A stretch of 64,000 nucleotides of DNA from Pedobacter ginsengisoli (GTDB taxonomy: Bacteria; Bacteroidota; Bacteroidia; Sphingobacteriales; Sphingobacteriaceae), in assembly GCF_002736205.1 (NCBI RefSeq), contig NZ_CP024091.1, forward strand, positions 992,001-1,056,000, in the 5' to 3' direction. The position numbers and the translations under genes were made by a program. Below are positions 16,549-26,098 of the stretch, piece by piece; the stretch's first letter is position 1; every line of letters begins with the position of its first letter. The notes beneath the pieces were generated by a model. That model made no database searches. It was given only the letters and a program-made list of their open reading frames with translations, and was not told where the DNA came from.

Positions 16549-19500
16549 ATGGCATTCAACGAAAACTCAAGAGTTAAAATCCCGGCGCTGCTTCACTTAA
16601 TGAAGTTAGGCTATCAATATATTCCTATTTCCCTACAAAATCGCAGAGAAGATACCAATATCTTCGAAGATATTTTTGTGGAAAGCCTCATGCGAATTAA
16701 TTCGGAGGTGTCCCAAGAAGAGATCTTACGTTTATTAGATGAAATCAGTCTGGAATTGGATTATGAAGACTTGGGAAGAAGATTTTACCAAAGACTTACC
16801 GCTTCTTCTGGTATCAAACTGATAGATTTTAAAAATTTCAATAATAATAGCTTTCACGTTACGGCTGAACTTACGGCAAAAAATGGGGATGAAGAATTCA
16901 GACCAGATATTACAATTCTGATCAACGGAATGCCTCTGGCTTTTGTGGAAGTTAAAAAACCCCATAACAAGGAAGGTGTACTTGCAGAAAGAAGCCGTAT
17001 TAATAGTCGCTTCAAAAACAAACACTTTAGGCGCTTTGCGAATATTACCCAATTGATGGTGTTTTCCAATAATATGGAATATGAAGATGGTATAGTGGAA
17101 CCGGTTTTTGGTGCTTTCTATGCCACAGCTGCTTATGCAGATCTGCATTTTAACTATTTCCGTGAGGACGAAGATTTTCCGGTAAAACAAAAACTGGACA
17201 CAGTTTCAGAGCTTGAGGAGAATGCACTTCTAAAAGACAATAATTTATTGGTAATCAAGCATAGTCCCGAGTTTAAGGTCAATAAAGTACCGCAAACACC
17301 TACGCACCGTATCCTCACCTCTTTATTCAGCAAAGAACGATTGGCTTTTATACTACGTTATGCCATTGCTTATGTAGAGGAAGAAAGCGGTTTGCAAAAA
17401 CATATCATGCGCTATCCGCAGCTTTTTGCTACTAAGGCCATTGCCAGCAAGCTGGATGACAACAAACGCAAAGGGATCATTTGGCATACACAGGGTTCTG
17501 GAAAAACGGCTTTGGCTTTTTTCAATGTCAAACATCTTACCGATTATTACCAAAAGAAAAATATCATTCCGAAGTTCTATTTTATTGTAGATAGAATAGA
17601 TTTATTAATTCAATCTTCTGCGGAGTTTGCTAATCGTGGACTTAAAGTAAACCAAGTAAATTCACGTCAAGAATTTATTAACGATCTGCAAGTAGTTGGC
17701 GCTATTCATAATGATAGCGGACAACCTGAAATTACAGTAGTTAATATTCAGAAATTCAGCGAAGATGCCACCGTTATTAAACTGCCAGATTATGATATCA
17801 ATACCCAGCGTGTTTATTTTCTGGATGAGGCGCATAGAAGTTACAATCCAAAAGGTAATTACCTGGCCAACCTTATTAATTCGGATAGAAATGCGGTAAT
17901 TATTGCTTTAACCGGTACACCGTTATTAAGAGAAGTTGCCAAAGAATATGATTCCAAATTGCTCTTCGGAAGTTATATACATAAATATTATTACAACCGC
18001 TCCATTGCAGATGGCTACACCTTGCGTTTGATTCGTGAAGAAATTGAAGGCAGCTTTAAGATGGAAATGAAGGAAGTAATGGAACAAATAAAGCTGTTAA
18101 AAGGCGATATCAAAGCATCAGATGTATATGCTGAAAAACCATTTGCTCAGGGCTTACTGGATTATATAACCAAAGACCTAAATGAATTCAGAGATTATTG
18201 GCAGGATGAATCTTTAGGAGGAATGGTGGTGTGTGATTCATCCAAACAGGCAAAAATGTTGTTCCAGTTGTTTGAAGAACAATATGGAGAACAAGAAACA
18301 AACGCAGATAAACTACCTATGGCGGCAGAGCCATCTGCTCCTTATGGTAAACGTAAAAAGAGGGAACTGACGGCAGCTTTGATTTTACATGACGAAAATG
18401 ATAAAGCAATTCGCAAGAATCTTATTAAAGCATATAAAGGCGGAAAAGTAGATATCCTTTTTGTATACAACATGCTATTGACTGGCTTTGATGCCAAACG
18501 TTTGAAAAAACTCTATCTGGCTCGTGTTATTCAAGATCACAATTTATTGCAGACGCTGACACGGGTGAATCGACCGTATAAAACCTATCAATATGGCTAC
18601 GTAGTAGATTTTGCCGATATTTCCAAAGCTTTTGACCGAACAAATCAATTGTATTTTAAAGAGTTGCAGGATCAGCTTGGTGATGAAATGGACATGTACT
18701 CCAATCTGTTCAAGTCGGAAACAGAAATCAGAGCCGAGATAGAAAATATCAAAGAAACACTTTTTCATTACGATACCGAGAACCGCGAACTATTTTCGCA
18801 GCAAATCAGCCAGCTCTCTGATAAAAAGGAATTGTTGCAATTGGTAAAAGCCTTAAGAACTGCCAAAGAATTAAAAAATCTGATTGCATTACAAGGCTTA
18901 GATGAACTTGGTGAGTTGGTAGATTTCGAAGTGCTGAACCGTTTATTAATAGAAGCGCAAAACCGACTGGACAATCTCAATTTTATTGAAAATATCGGCC
19001 ATGCCGAAACATCACACAACCTATTGAATGCAGCATTGGAAGACATCATCTTTCAATTTATTAAAGTAGGCGAAGAAGAATTGAAACTGGCAGACGAATT
19101 GAAAGACCAGCTTCGTAAAACACGTGAAGCCCTACAAAGTAATTTTGACCAGAACGATCCCGTTTTTGTAAACCTAAGGGAAGAGTTGGAACGTATTTTC
19201 AAGAAAAAAAATCTAACCGAAACTACGCAGGCCGAAATGGTAGAAAACTTACCTTTGCTGCGTAAAATATATGATGAGGCTAAAGAGCTAAATCGCAAAA
19301 ATGCGTTGCTCAAAGCCAAATACAGCAACGATGAAAAATATGTCCGCATTCACAAGCGCCTGACAGAAAAAGGGAAGCTTAATGCCAAAGAAATGCAATT
19401 GCATCGGGCATTGATGCTGGTAAAAAACGAAGTAGATGATCGACTTGAAGGACAAGAAGATTATTTAAACAATGAAGCCTTATTCGAACGCTATTTAATT

Positions 19501-19620
19501 AGACTGGTTGCTCAAAAATTTGTAGTAGACGAAAAAATAGGCTTAGATACCGAAATGCGACAAAATATCAGTACGCTTATCGGGAAAGAATACTTTCAAC
19601 TTTATGATAACAGATTATAA
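16549..19620 (+). CDS. hsdR: Type I restriction enzyme, restriction/translocase subunit HsdR
   Basis: 1023 residues. The N-terminal PD-(D/E)xK nuclease has Asp120 and Glu134-Val-Lys136 in FVEVKKP. The superfamily 2 translocase follows: Walker A TQGSGKT (314-320), DEAH (426-429), ALTGTPL, then the second RecA lobe with NMLLTGFDAKRL and QTLTRVNRPY. A long helical C-terminus binds the methylase core. It cleaves unmethylated DNA after ATP-driven translocation. The ATG at 16549 has no Shine-Dalgarno, as usual here. hsdM starts 3 bp after its stop. Confidence 0.95.
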   Translation: MAFNENSRVKIPALLHLMKLGYQYIPISLQNRREDTNIFEDIFVESLMRINSEVSQEEILRLLDEISLELDYEDLGRRFYQRLTASSGIKLIDFKNFNNNSFHVTAELTAKNGDEEFRPDITILINGMPLAFVEVKKPHNKEGVLAERSRINSRFKNKHFRRFANITQLMVFSNNMEYEDGIVEPVFGAFYATAAYADLHFNYFREDEDFPVKQKLDTVSELEENALLKDNNLLVIKHSPEFKVNKVPQTPTHRILTSLFSKERLAFILRYAIAYVEEESGLQKHIMRYPQLFATKAIASKLDDNKRKGIIWHTQGSGKTALAFFNVKHLTDYYQKKNIIPKFYFIVDRIDLLIQSSAEFANRGLKVNQVNSRQEFINDLQVVGAIHNDSGQPEITVVNIQKFSEDATVIKLPDYDINTQRVYFLDEAHRSYNPKGNYLANLINSDRNAVIIALTGTPLLREVAKEYDSKLLFGSYIHKYYYNRSIADGYTLRLIREEIEGSFKMEMKEVMEQIKLLKGDIKASDVYAEKPFAQGLLDYITKDLNEFRDYWQDESLGGMVVCDSSKQAKMLFQLFEEQYGEQETNADKLPMAAEPSAPYGKRKKRELTAALILHDENDKAIRKNLIKAYKGGKVDILFVYNMLLTGFDAKRLKKLYLARVIQDHNLLQTLTRVNRPYKTYQYGYVVDFADISKAFDRTNQLYFKELQDQLGDEMDMYSNLFKSETEIRAEIENIKETLFHYDTENRELFSQQISQLSDKKELLQLVKALRTAKELKNLIALQGLDELGELVDFEVLNRLLIEAQNRLDNLNFIENIGHAETSHNLLNAALEDIIFQFIKVGEEELKLADELKDQLRKTREALQSNFDQNDPVFVNLREELERIFKKKNLTETTQAEMVENLPLLRKIYDEAKELNRKNALLKAKYSNDEKYVRIHKRLTEKGKLNAKEMQLHRALMLVKNEVDDRLEGQEDYLNNEALFERYLIRLVAQKFVVDEKIGLDTEMRQNISTLIGKEYFQLYDNRL

Positions 19621-19623
19621 GAA

Positions 19624-21225
19624 ATGACACTAGATATAACATATACCACCAAAACCAAACAGCTCATAGATAACCTAAAAAGTGTTTGTGCCAACTATGG
19701 TTTGGGTAACGACGGAAACGAATTCAAGATTATTTCACAAGTATTTTTGTATAAATTTTTAAATGATAAATTCCATTACGAAGTAAAAAAACAACAGCAA
19801 AAGCTGGGCAAAGATGCTGATCCCGAACTATTGATGGATTTGCTGGATGAAAATGTACCGCAATTGAGGAAGGATCAATTAATATCCCATCTGCATAACA
19901 TTCAAAACAGTGACGATTTTGCCAAAACATTCGATGATACGCTAAGAGATATCGGTACACAAAATGCAGGTATATTTTCTATCAAATCTTATTTGGGTGC
20001 TAAGGATAAATTGTTTGATGAGTTAAGTCAGTTTATTTCAGATGCCTCACAACGGGATGCTTTCTGTAAGGCTTTAATTAATAAATTATTTGAATTTAGT
20101 TTTGAGGAAAGTTTCGAAGATTATTTTGAAGAAAAATATGATTTCTTTAAAGATATTTTTGAATATCTGATTAAAGACTACAACTCTGATTCTGGAGGTA
20201 AATATGCCGAATATTATACCCCTAACGCGGTAGCACGGATTATTGCTAATATTCTGGTTCCCGAGCCTGTAAAGCAGGCAAAATGTTATGACCCTAGTGT
20301 GGGATCGGGTTCCTTATTGATGTCGTTAGCTCATAAAATTGGGGAAGATAAGTGTACCATTTATTCTGAAGATATTTCGCAAAAATCGAGTACCATGTTG
20401 CGATTGAATTTGATTTTGAACAATCTGACGCACAGCATTCCCAATGTAATAAAAACCAATACCATTGCGCAGCCTTATTACTTGGATAAGCAAAAATTCG
20501 ACTATATCGTATCCAATCCGCCTTTTAAGCTCGATTTTTCAGATTTTAGAGATGATTTAGAGAAAGATAGTTTTAAAGAACGTTTTTTTGCAGGTATTCC
20601 CAATGTGCCAAAAGCAAAAAAAGAGTCTATGGCTATCTATTTGCTGTTTATACAGCATATTATGCACAGTCTAAATGATAATGGGAAAGCAGCTATTGTT
20701 GTACCCACTGGGTTTATTACTGCGCAAAGCGGTATCGAAAAGAAAATACGCGAACGGTTGATCGATAAAGGTTGGCTGCGGGGTGTAGTGAGCATGCCAA
20801 GTAATATTTTCGCCAGTACAGGCACCAATGTGTCGGTAATATTTATAGATAAAAAAGCCGATGGTGAACATATTGTGCTAATGGATGCTAGTAAATTGGG
20901 CGAAACAGTAAAAGAAGGTAAAAACCAGCGCACCGTATTAACGCGTGAAGAAGAAGCTCGCATTGTAGAAACTTTTAACAACAAAAAAGCAATAGAGGAT
21001 CTCTCAGTAATTGTAACCAAAAAGCAGATCAAAGAAAAGAACTACTCTTTTTCTGCCGGACAGTATTTTGAAGTGAAAATCGAATATATAGACATTACAG
21101 CTGATGAATTCCAAGAAAAAATGAAAGGTTTTGAAGAACGATTAAGTAGTTTATTTGTTGAAGGAAATCGCTTGGATAATGAAATTCAGAAACAGTTAAA
21201 GGGGGTTAGATATGAAAGAGATTAA
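19624..21225 (+). CDS. hsdM: Type I methyltransferase subunit HsdM (N6-adenine)
   Basis: 533 residues. The helical HsdM N-domain (residues 1-165) is followed by the methyltransferase fold. AdoMet motif I is YDPSVGSGSLL (222-232) and the catalytic motif NPPF is at 298-301. The 'YAEYYTPNAVARII' segment before motif I is typical of HsdM. It works with HsdS to methylate adenine in a bipartite target and also forms the core of the R2M2S complex. It ends inside hsdS, with a 14-bp overlap, so expression is coupled. Confidence 0.95.
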   Translation: MTLDITYTTKTKQLIDNLKSVCANYGLGNDGNEFKIISQVFLYKFLNDKFHYEVKKQQQKLGKDADPELLMDLLDENVPQLRKDQLISHLHNIQNSDDFAKTFDDTLRDIGTQNAGIFSIKSYLGAKDKLFDELSQFISDASQRDAFCKALINKLFEFSFEESFEDYFEEKYDFFKDIFEYLIKDYNSDSGGKYAEYYTPNAVARIIANILVPEPVKQAKCYDPSVGSGSLLMSLAHKIGEDKCTIYSEDISQKSSTMLRLNLILNNLTHSIPNVIKTNTIAQPYYLDKQKFDYIVSNPPFKLDFSDFRDDLEKDSFKERFFAGIPNVPKAKKESMAIYLLFIQHIMHSLNDNGKAAIVVPTGFITAQSGIEKKIRERLIDKGWLRGVVSMPSNIFASTGTNVSVIFIDKKADGEHIVLMDASKLGETVKEGKNQRTVLTREEEARIVETFNNKKAIEDLSVIVTKKQIKEKNYSFSAGQYFEVKIEYIDITADEFQEKMKGFEERLSSLFVEGNRLDNEIQKQLKGVRYERD

Positions 21226-23161
21226 GCTTACTAATTTTATTGATGAAATTTCAATGGGACCTTTTGGTTCTAATATTAAAGTAGATAATTTCAAATCAAG
21301 TGGAATACCTGTATTAAATGGATCTAATTTAAGTAATCATAAGCTAGTTGAGGACTCTTTCAATTTTGTTAGTAGAGAAAAGGCAGATTCCTTAGGGAAA
21401 GCAAATGCCAAAAGAGGGGATATTGTTATAACGCACCGTGGTACATTAGGACAGGTATCTTTTATTCCAAAGAACTCAAAATTCGAAAGATATGTCATAT
21501 CACAAAGTCAATTTAGAGTTAGATTTAATGAAAAAATAAATGCTATTTACTTTTCGTATTTAATGAAAAGTGAATATGGTCAAGGGAAATTATTATCTTT
21601 TAAAAATCATGTTGGAGTTCCAGCGTTAGCCCAAGCAACAACAAATTTTAAAAATCTTGAAATGTTTATACACAACATTTCAGACCAGCAAAAAATAGCA
21701 ACCATTTTGTCCTCATTAGATGATAAAATAGAACTCAATAATAAAATCAATACCGAACTGGAACAAATGGCCAAAACCCTATATGATTATTGGTTTGTGC
21801 AATTTGATTTTCCTAATGAAGAAGGCAACCCATATAAATCTTCAGGTGGTAAAATGATCTATAATGAAGTGTTGAAAAGGGAAATTCCTGAGGGATGGGA
21901 AGTGAATAAGTTAGGAGCATTGACATCATTTCTGTCAAGAGGAATATCGCCAAAATATATAGAAGGAAAAGGTGGAATACCAGTTCTTAATCAAAAGTGT
22001 ATTAGAGGACATCGCGTGTTATACGAATTTCAGCGAAGACATGATAGTGAAGCTAAACGCTCTTCTAGTAGATTAGTTGAAAAATATGATGTTTTAGTTA
22101 ATTCTACAGGTGTAGGTACTTTAGGAAGAGTAGCATTAGTTCGTTGGCTTAATGAGGAAGATGTCACTGTCGATTCACATGTTACGATAGTAAGGGCTAT
22201 AGCAGAAAAGATCAATACTGTGTTTTTTGGTTATTCTCTTTTAACTAAACAAGCAGAAATAGAAAGCTTTGCAAATGGCTCAACAGGACAAGTAGAATTA
22301 AATCGTAGCCAACTATCAGATGTGAACTTATTGGTACCACCAGAAAATTTTCAAAATAAATTTTGTGAGTTTTATATACCAATAATTGAAAAAACATCTA
22401 TTAATGAACGTGAAAATCATGAACTCACTCAGCTCCGTGATTGGCTTTTACCAATGTTAATGAATGGGCAGGTAAAGGTTAACAGTGAATATAAGCCAAA
22501 GGAAGAAAATTTATCGGTAGCAGCGGAGCCAATAGTTGCTTATATAAACGACACGCAGCTAAACATTCCTGTAAACAAAAAAGGATTTGCCAAGCAGGTA
22601 CTGGCTGGCAAAATTGTATCTGAATTTAAGTACGATCCAAATTTTACAGATATCAAGTTTCAAAAGATACAGTTTCTTGCAGAGCATATTATTGAAGCTG
22701 ATCTAAACCTAAACTATTATTACCAAGCGGCAGGTCCATACGATAATAAGTTTATGCATACTATTTATACGGATTTCAATAAACAAAAATGGTTTGATTA
22801 TCAGGATAAGAAGTTTGTAGCCTTAGAAAAGCAAGAAAAAATCGAAGGTTATTACCAGGGATATTTTGCTCCTGCGCAAGAGCGGTTGAATAAGTTATTT
22901 GAACTATTGTATCACACCTCAGAAGCGGAAGCAGAAATCATTGCGACACTATACGCTGTATGGAACAATCGTATTATCGAAGGCAAGCCGGTAACAGAAA
23001 TTGAACTGATCGAAGATTTTTATCAATGGAGTGATCGAAAATTACAGTACAAAGAAGAACAACTTTTTGCAGGTCTACAATGGTTAAAAGAAAACGAAAT
23101 GGAACCAAAAGGTTTTGGACAGTTGATTAAGAAGGCTAAAGGGAAAAGTAATCTTAATTAG
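21212..23161 (+). CDS. hsdS: Type I specificity subunit HsdS with extra C-terminal domain
   Basis: 649 residues, about 220 more than a normal HsdS. The first target-recognition domain is at 1-165. The conserved spacer helix (DQQKIATILSSLDDKIELNNKINTELE) precedes a second target domain at about 225-385, and the second conserved helix ends at LRDWLLPMLMNGQVKV near residue 420. This completes a normal subunit. Residues 425-649 form an added domain: FAKQVLAGKIVSEF, KIQFLAEHIIEADL, YYQAAGPYDNKFMHTIY, then helices. The 'lead helix, KxQxLxY/FLAEH, AGPYD' pattern resembles SocA/Panacea-type domains found in antitoxins, but this call is tentative. The ATPase gene starts 5 bp downstream. Probably made as one operon protein that links DNA recognition to another partner. 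Confidence 0.85.
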   Translation: MKEIKLTNFIDEISMGPFGSNIKVDNFKSSGIPVLNGSNLSNHKLVEDSFNFVSREKADSLGKANAKRGDIVITHRGTLGQVSFIPKNSKFERYVISQSQFRVRFNEKINAIYFSYLMKSEYGQGKLLSFKNHVGVPALAQATTNFKNLEMFIHNISDQQKIATILSSLDDKIELNNKINTELEQMAKTLYDYWFVQFDFPNEEGNPYKSSGGKMIYNEVLKREIPEGWEVNKLGALTSFLSRGISPKYIEGKGGIPVLNQKCIRGHRVLYEFQRRHDSEAKRSSSRLVEKYDVLVNSTGVGTLGRVALVRWLNEEDVTVDSHVTIVRAIAEKINTVFFGYSLLTKQAEIESFANGSTGQVELNRSQLSDVNLLVPPENFQNKFCEFYIPIIEKTSINERENHELTQLRDWLLPMLMNGQVKVNSEYKPKEENLSVAAEPIVAYINDTQLNIPVNKKGFAKQVLAGKIVSEFKYDPNFTDIKFQKIQFLAEHIIEADLNLNYYYQAAGPYDNKFMHTIYTDFNKQKWFDYQDKKFVALEKQEKIEGYYQGYFAPAQERLNKLFELLYHTSEAEAEIIATLYAVWNNRIIEGKPVTEIELIEDFYQWSDRKLQYKEEQLFAGLQWLKENEMEPKGFGQLIKKAKGKSNLN

Positions 23162-23166
23162 AAATT

Positions 23167-26094
23167 ATGGTAGATAGCCCCATTTTAAACAACTGGTACG
23201 AGGCTTATAGGTTAATCGCTGAGTTATTATTTAAGACATATAAAGAAAGTCAAGAGAATCCTGCAAAAGAGCTTTATAACAGACTCAAAGAAACAAGATT
23301 TTCGGAGATAAATGAAGGACGCTTATTTCGTGATCGACTATCCAGAATATCTGAATGGGGTTTAGATCCTATACAGATATTTGCTACATTTAATTATCCC
23401 AAAATTGGAGATAGACGAATTAATGTTATTAATTCACTTTTAGAAGAGTTTCAATCTGACAAACGTGTAGACGATAGTACTTCATTTGATGGCTGTCCTT
23501 CTCCAATCATTACCCAGATCATTCAATATAGGGGTTGGCAAGCTCAGAATCAAATATGGACCATGTTCGACGAGATCATGGAAAATGGTATAAAGGGATT
23601 AAAGCAAAAACATTTTTTATCATTGAAAGATTTGAGGGGGATTGATATCGCATCTTTTACCATGTTTTTGTATTGGATCAATTCGTATGAGTTCCTGCCA
23701 CTGGATCGAAACACTGTTGATTTTCTTAAATCTTTTAATATTATAGATAGTAGGCCGCGTACATATAAAGAATATTTTGAATTGTGTACGCAAAAGCTAA
23801 CTTTTAATGGGGAACAATATAATAATGAGGATGCTTTTAGAAATATCGTTAGAGATGCCTATCTATATTCTAATAGTTCGTATACGGGAGAAATTTTAAG
23901 TGGTAGTACAATATCAATTATTTCGAAAATAGAACCAGCTTCCGCAGTTGAAGCTTTAGAAACAATTGCAAAACGTAAACAAAGAGAGCGTATAAAAGGA
24001 TTTCAGATTATTGCTTTGCGTCCGAGAAAAAATATTCAAGGAGAAAATTCGAAACAAAAACATTTAAAAAATCTTACCGAAGGAGAGCTTTATCAATTTT
24101 ACCATTCGTATCGATTTAATAAAGAAAGTGACGATGAAATTGTATATAAACCAGATGAAGATCTAAATCTATATAGTATTGGAGATTTAAATATTTCAGT
24201 TTCTGCAATAGTTGGGAAAAATGGATCGGGTAAAAGCACAATAGCAGATTTTTTGTATCTAGTAATCAATAAAATTGCCTTTTTAAAAAAGATAAAGTCT
24301 ACAGAAAAGCTTATCAACGAAGAGGTTTTTGCTGATCTTTTTGTCAGATTAGATAAACTGTATAAAATTTCTGTTGGAGACTCTATAGAAGTTTTCGAAT
24401 ATGAGCTTAGGGATGATGATAACACCTACAATATAACGACTAAAAAGAACGAAGGAAAAGGCATTTTTGAAACATTTGATATTGAAAGTTTCTGCTATTC
24501 TATTGTAGTGAATTATTCTCTCTATGCACTTAACACAAATGTTTTAGGCAATTGGATATATCCCCTATTTCACAAAAATGATAGTTATCAGACACCTATT
24601 GTTTTAAACCCCCTCAGGAATAATGGTAATATCGATGTAAATAATGAAGAAGGATTGGCAAAATCAAGAATGTTATCCAATATCTTGGAACCCGACCTAA
24701 TTAATTTTGAACTTAATAAAATACCTGAGCTAGTTTCAGATTCAGTCCCTGTTAGATTTATACTTGAGTATGATGAAGAAAAAATAAGTCGTAAAAAAAA
24801 GAAATATAGACAGTTATATAAGCAATTGCATCAAAAACATATTAATAAGGTAATTAATAATATAGGCTTTGAGATAAATTTAGAATCAGATTTTTTAAAA
24901 CAAGCTAAGGAGTATGTTTATCTTAAAATAGTAGAGATAGCGAATAAATATCCTAAATTCAAGAAATTCAAAAATTTGCCTCATTGGATTTCTTCCGACA
25001 AAACTCAACTTCAATTATATCTTAGTAAACTATCTGAAGAAACCAGCCACATTACGTTTAAATTAAGACAGGCCGTTAATTATTTGAAATATGGTATTTA
25101 TAACCCGGGAAAAGATGATGAAATTTTGTTTTTATCGAGAAAAATCAGAGAAATTAAGGAAGAAACAAATTTACGTACGATAGAACTTGTACCACCTGCA
25201 TTCTTTAAAACTAATATAGTTTTTAATCACGGTGGCACTTTTAACGAACTGAGCTCGGGCGAAAAACAACAGGTGTTTTCCATTAATACCATTGCCTATC
25301 ATATATACAATATTGCCTCAGTTATGTATGAAAAGGATACGTTCAAATATAATAACATTAACATAGTATTCGACGAGGTTGAATTGTACTTTCATCCCGA
25401 AATGCAAAGAACATATATAAGTAATTTGTTGTACAGAATTTCAACTCTTCAGTTAGATGATAATATTCACAATATCAACATTCTATTTATTACCCACTCA
25501 CCTTTTATTCTATCAGATATTCCATCTTCCAATATCCTAAGATTGGACATTGATAGTGAAACAAAAAGAGCCATTCCAATCGATAGTGGAGAGCAAACTT
25601 TTGGAGCTAATATTCACGACTTACTGGCAAATGATTTCTTCCTTGAGAATGGTTTTATGGGAGAGTTTTCAAAAAATAAAATTAACGAGATAATACGGTT
25701 TCTTACTATACACAAACTTGTTTCTAAGTTGAAGCAGCTAAATCAGAAAGCTGGTGATTCAGAGCAAGCAAACAATCAATTGAGAGACCAAAGAAAAAAG
25801 TTAGAATCTGAAATTCATATCTTTCTTCCCGAGCTGCCTAATGAGAATAACGATAGTGATTACATAAGCCATGAAGAATTGACAGTCGAAAGTTTAGAAA
25901 AACTTATTTCCAGAAAATTTCATCTAAACCTGAATGATTGTATCTCTACTATAAAAGTAATCGGGGAACCGATATTAAGGCATAAATTATTAGCAATGTA
26001 CAATGAGGCTTTTCCAGTATCTGATGAAAAAGTTAAAGAACAGGAATTCTTAGAACTCGCTAAAAAGCTTAATTATACTGTAATAAAGGGATAG
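23167..26094 (+). CDS. Large ABC/AAA-type ATPase of a putative defence module (PtuA-like)
   Basis: 975 residues. Residues 1-330 have no motif I can name with confidence. LRGIDIASFTMFLYWI with FLPLDRNTVDFL at about 155-190 vaguely recalls a helix-hairpin-helix glycosylase core. The ABC-type ATPase head follows: Walker A GKNGSGKS (350-357), a helical arm (about 360-690), signature LSSGEKQ (695-701), Walker B IVFDEVE (733-739) and H-loop His777 (ITHSP). The last 180 residues include a coiled-coil-prone stretch. There is no TOPRIM, so this is not an OLD nuclease. It sits 5 bp after hsdS and 4 bp before an HNH gene, the same ATPase-HNH order as Septu. Confidence 0.75.
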   Translation: MVDSPILNNWYEAYRLIAELLFKTYKESQENPAKELYNRLKETRFSEINEGRLFRDRLSRISEWGLDPIQIFATFNYPKIGDRRINVINSLLEEFQSDKRVDDSTSFDGCPSPIITQIIQYRGWQAQNQIWTMFDEIMENGIKGLKQKHFLSLKDLRGIDIASFTMFLYWINSYEFLPLDRNTVDFLKSFNIIDSRPRTYKEYFELCTQKLTFNGEQYNNEDAFRNIVRDAYLYSNSSYTGEILSGSTISIISKIEPASAVEALETIAKRKQRERIKGFQIIALRPRKNIQGENSKQKHLKNLTEGELYQFYHSYRFNKESDDEIVYKPDEDLNLYSIGDLNISVSAIVGKNGSGKSTIADFLYLVINKIAFLKKIKSTEKLINEEVFADLFVRLDKLYKISVGDSIEVFEYELRDDDNTYNITTKKNEGKGIFETFDIESFCYSIVVNYSLYALNTNVLGNWIYPLFHKNDSYQTPIVLNPLRNNGNIDVNNEEGLAKSRMLSNILEPDLINFELNKIPELVSDSVPVRFILEYDEEKISRKKKKYRQLYKQLHQKHINKVINNIGFEINLESDFLKQAKEYVYLKIVEIANKYPKFKKFKNLPHWISSDKTQLQLYLSKLSEETSHITFKLRQAVNYLKYGIYNPGKDDEILFLSRKIREIKEETNLRTIELVPPAFFKTNIVFNHGGTFNELSSGEKQQVFSINTIAYHIYNIASVMYEKDTFKYNNINIVFDEVELYFHPEMQRTYISNLLYRISTLQLDDNIHNINILFITHSPFILSDIPSSNILRLDIDSETKRAIPIDSGEQTFGANIHDLLANDFFLENGFMGEFSKNKINEIIRFLTIHKLVSKLKQLNQKAGDSEQANNQLRDQRKKLESEIHIFLPELPNENNDSDYISHEELTVESLEKLISRKFHLNLNDCISTIKVIGEPILRHKLLAMYNEAFPVSDEKVKEQEFLELAKKLNYTVIKG

Positions 26095-26098
26095 GAGT

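Noticed and set aside
16735..17190. 151-codon minus-strand frame inside hsdR
   Set aside because: It lies in the shadow of a strongly supported gene and has no recognisable domain.
23167..26094. OLD-family nuclease or PARIS AriA
   Set aside because: No TOPRIM Glu/DxD motifs follow the ATPase head, and the partner is HNH, not TOPRIM.
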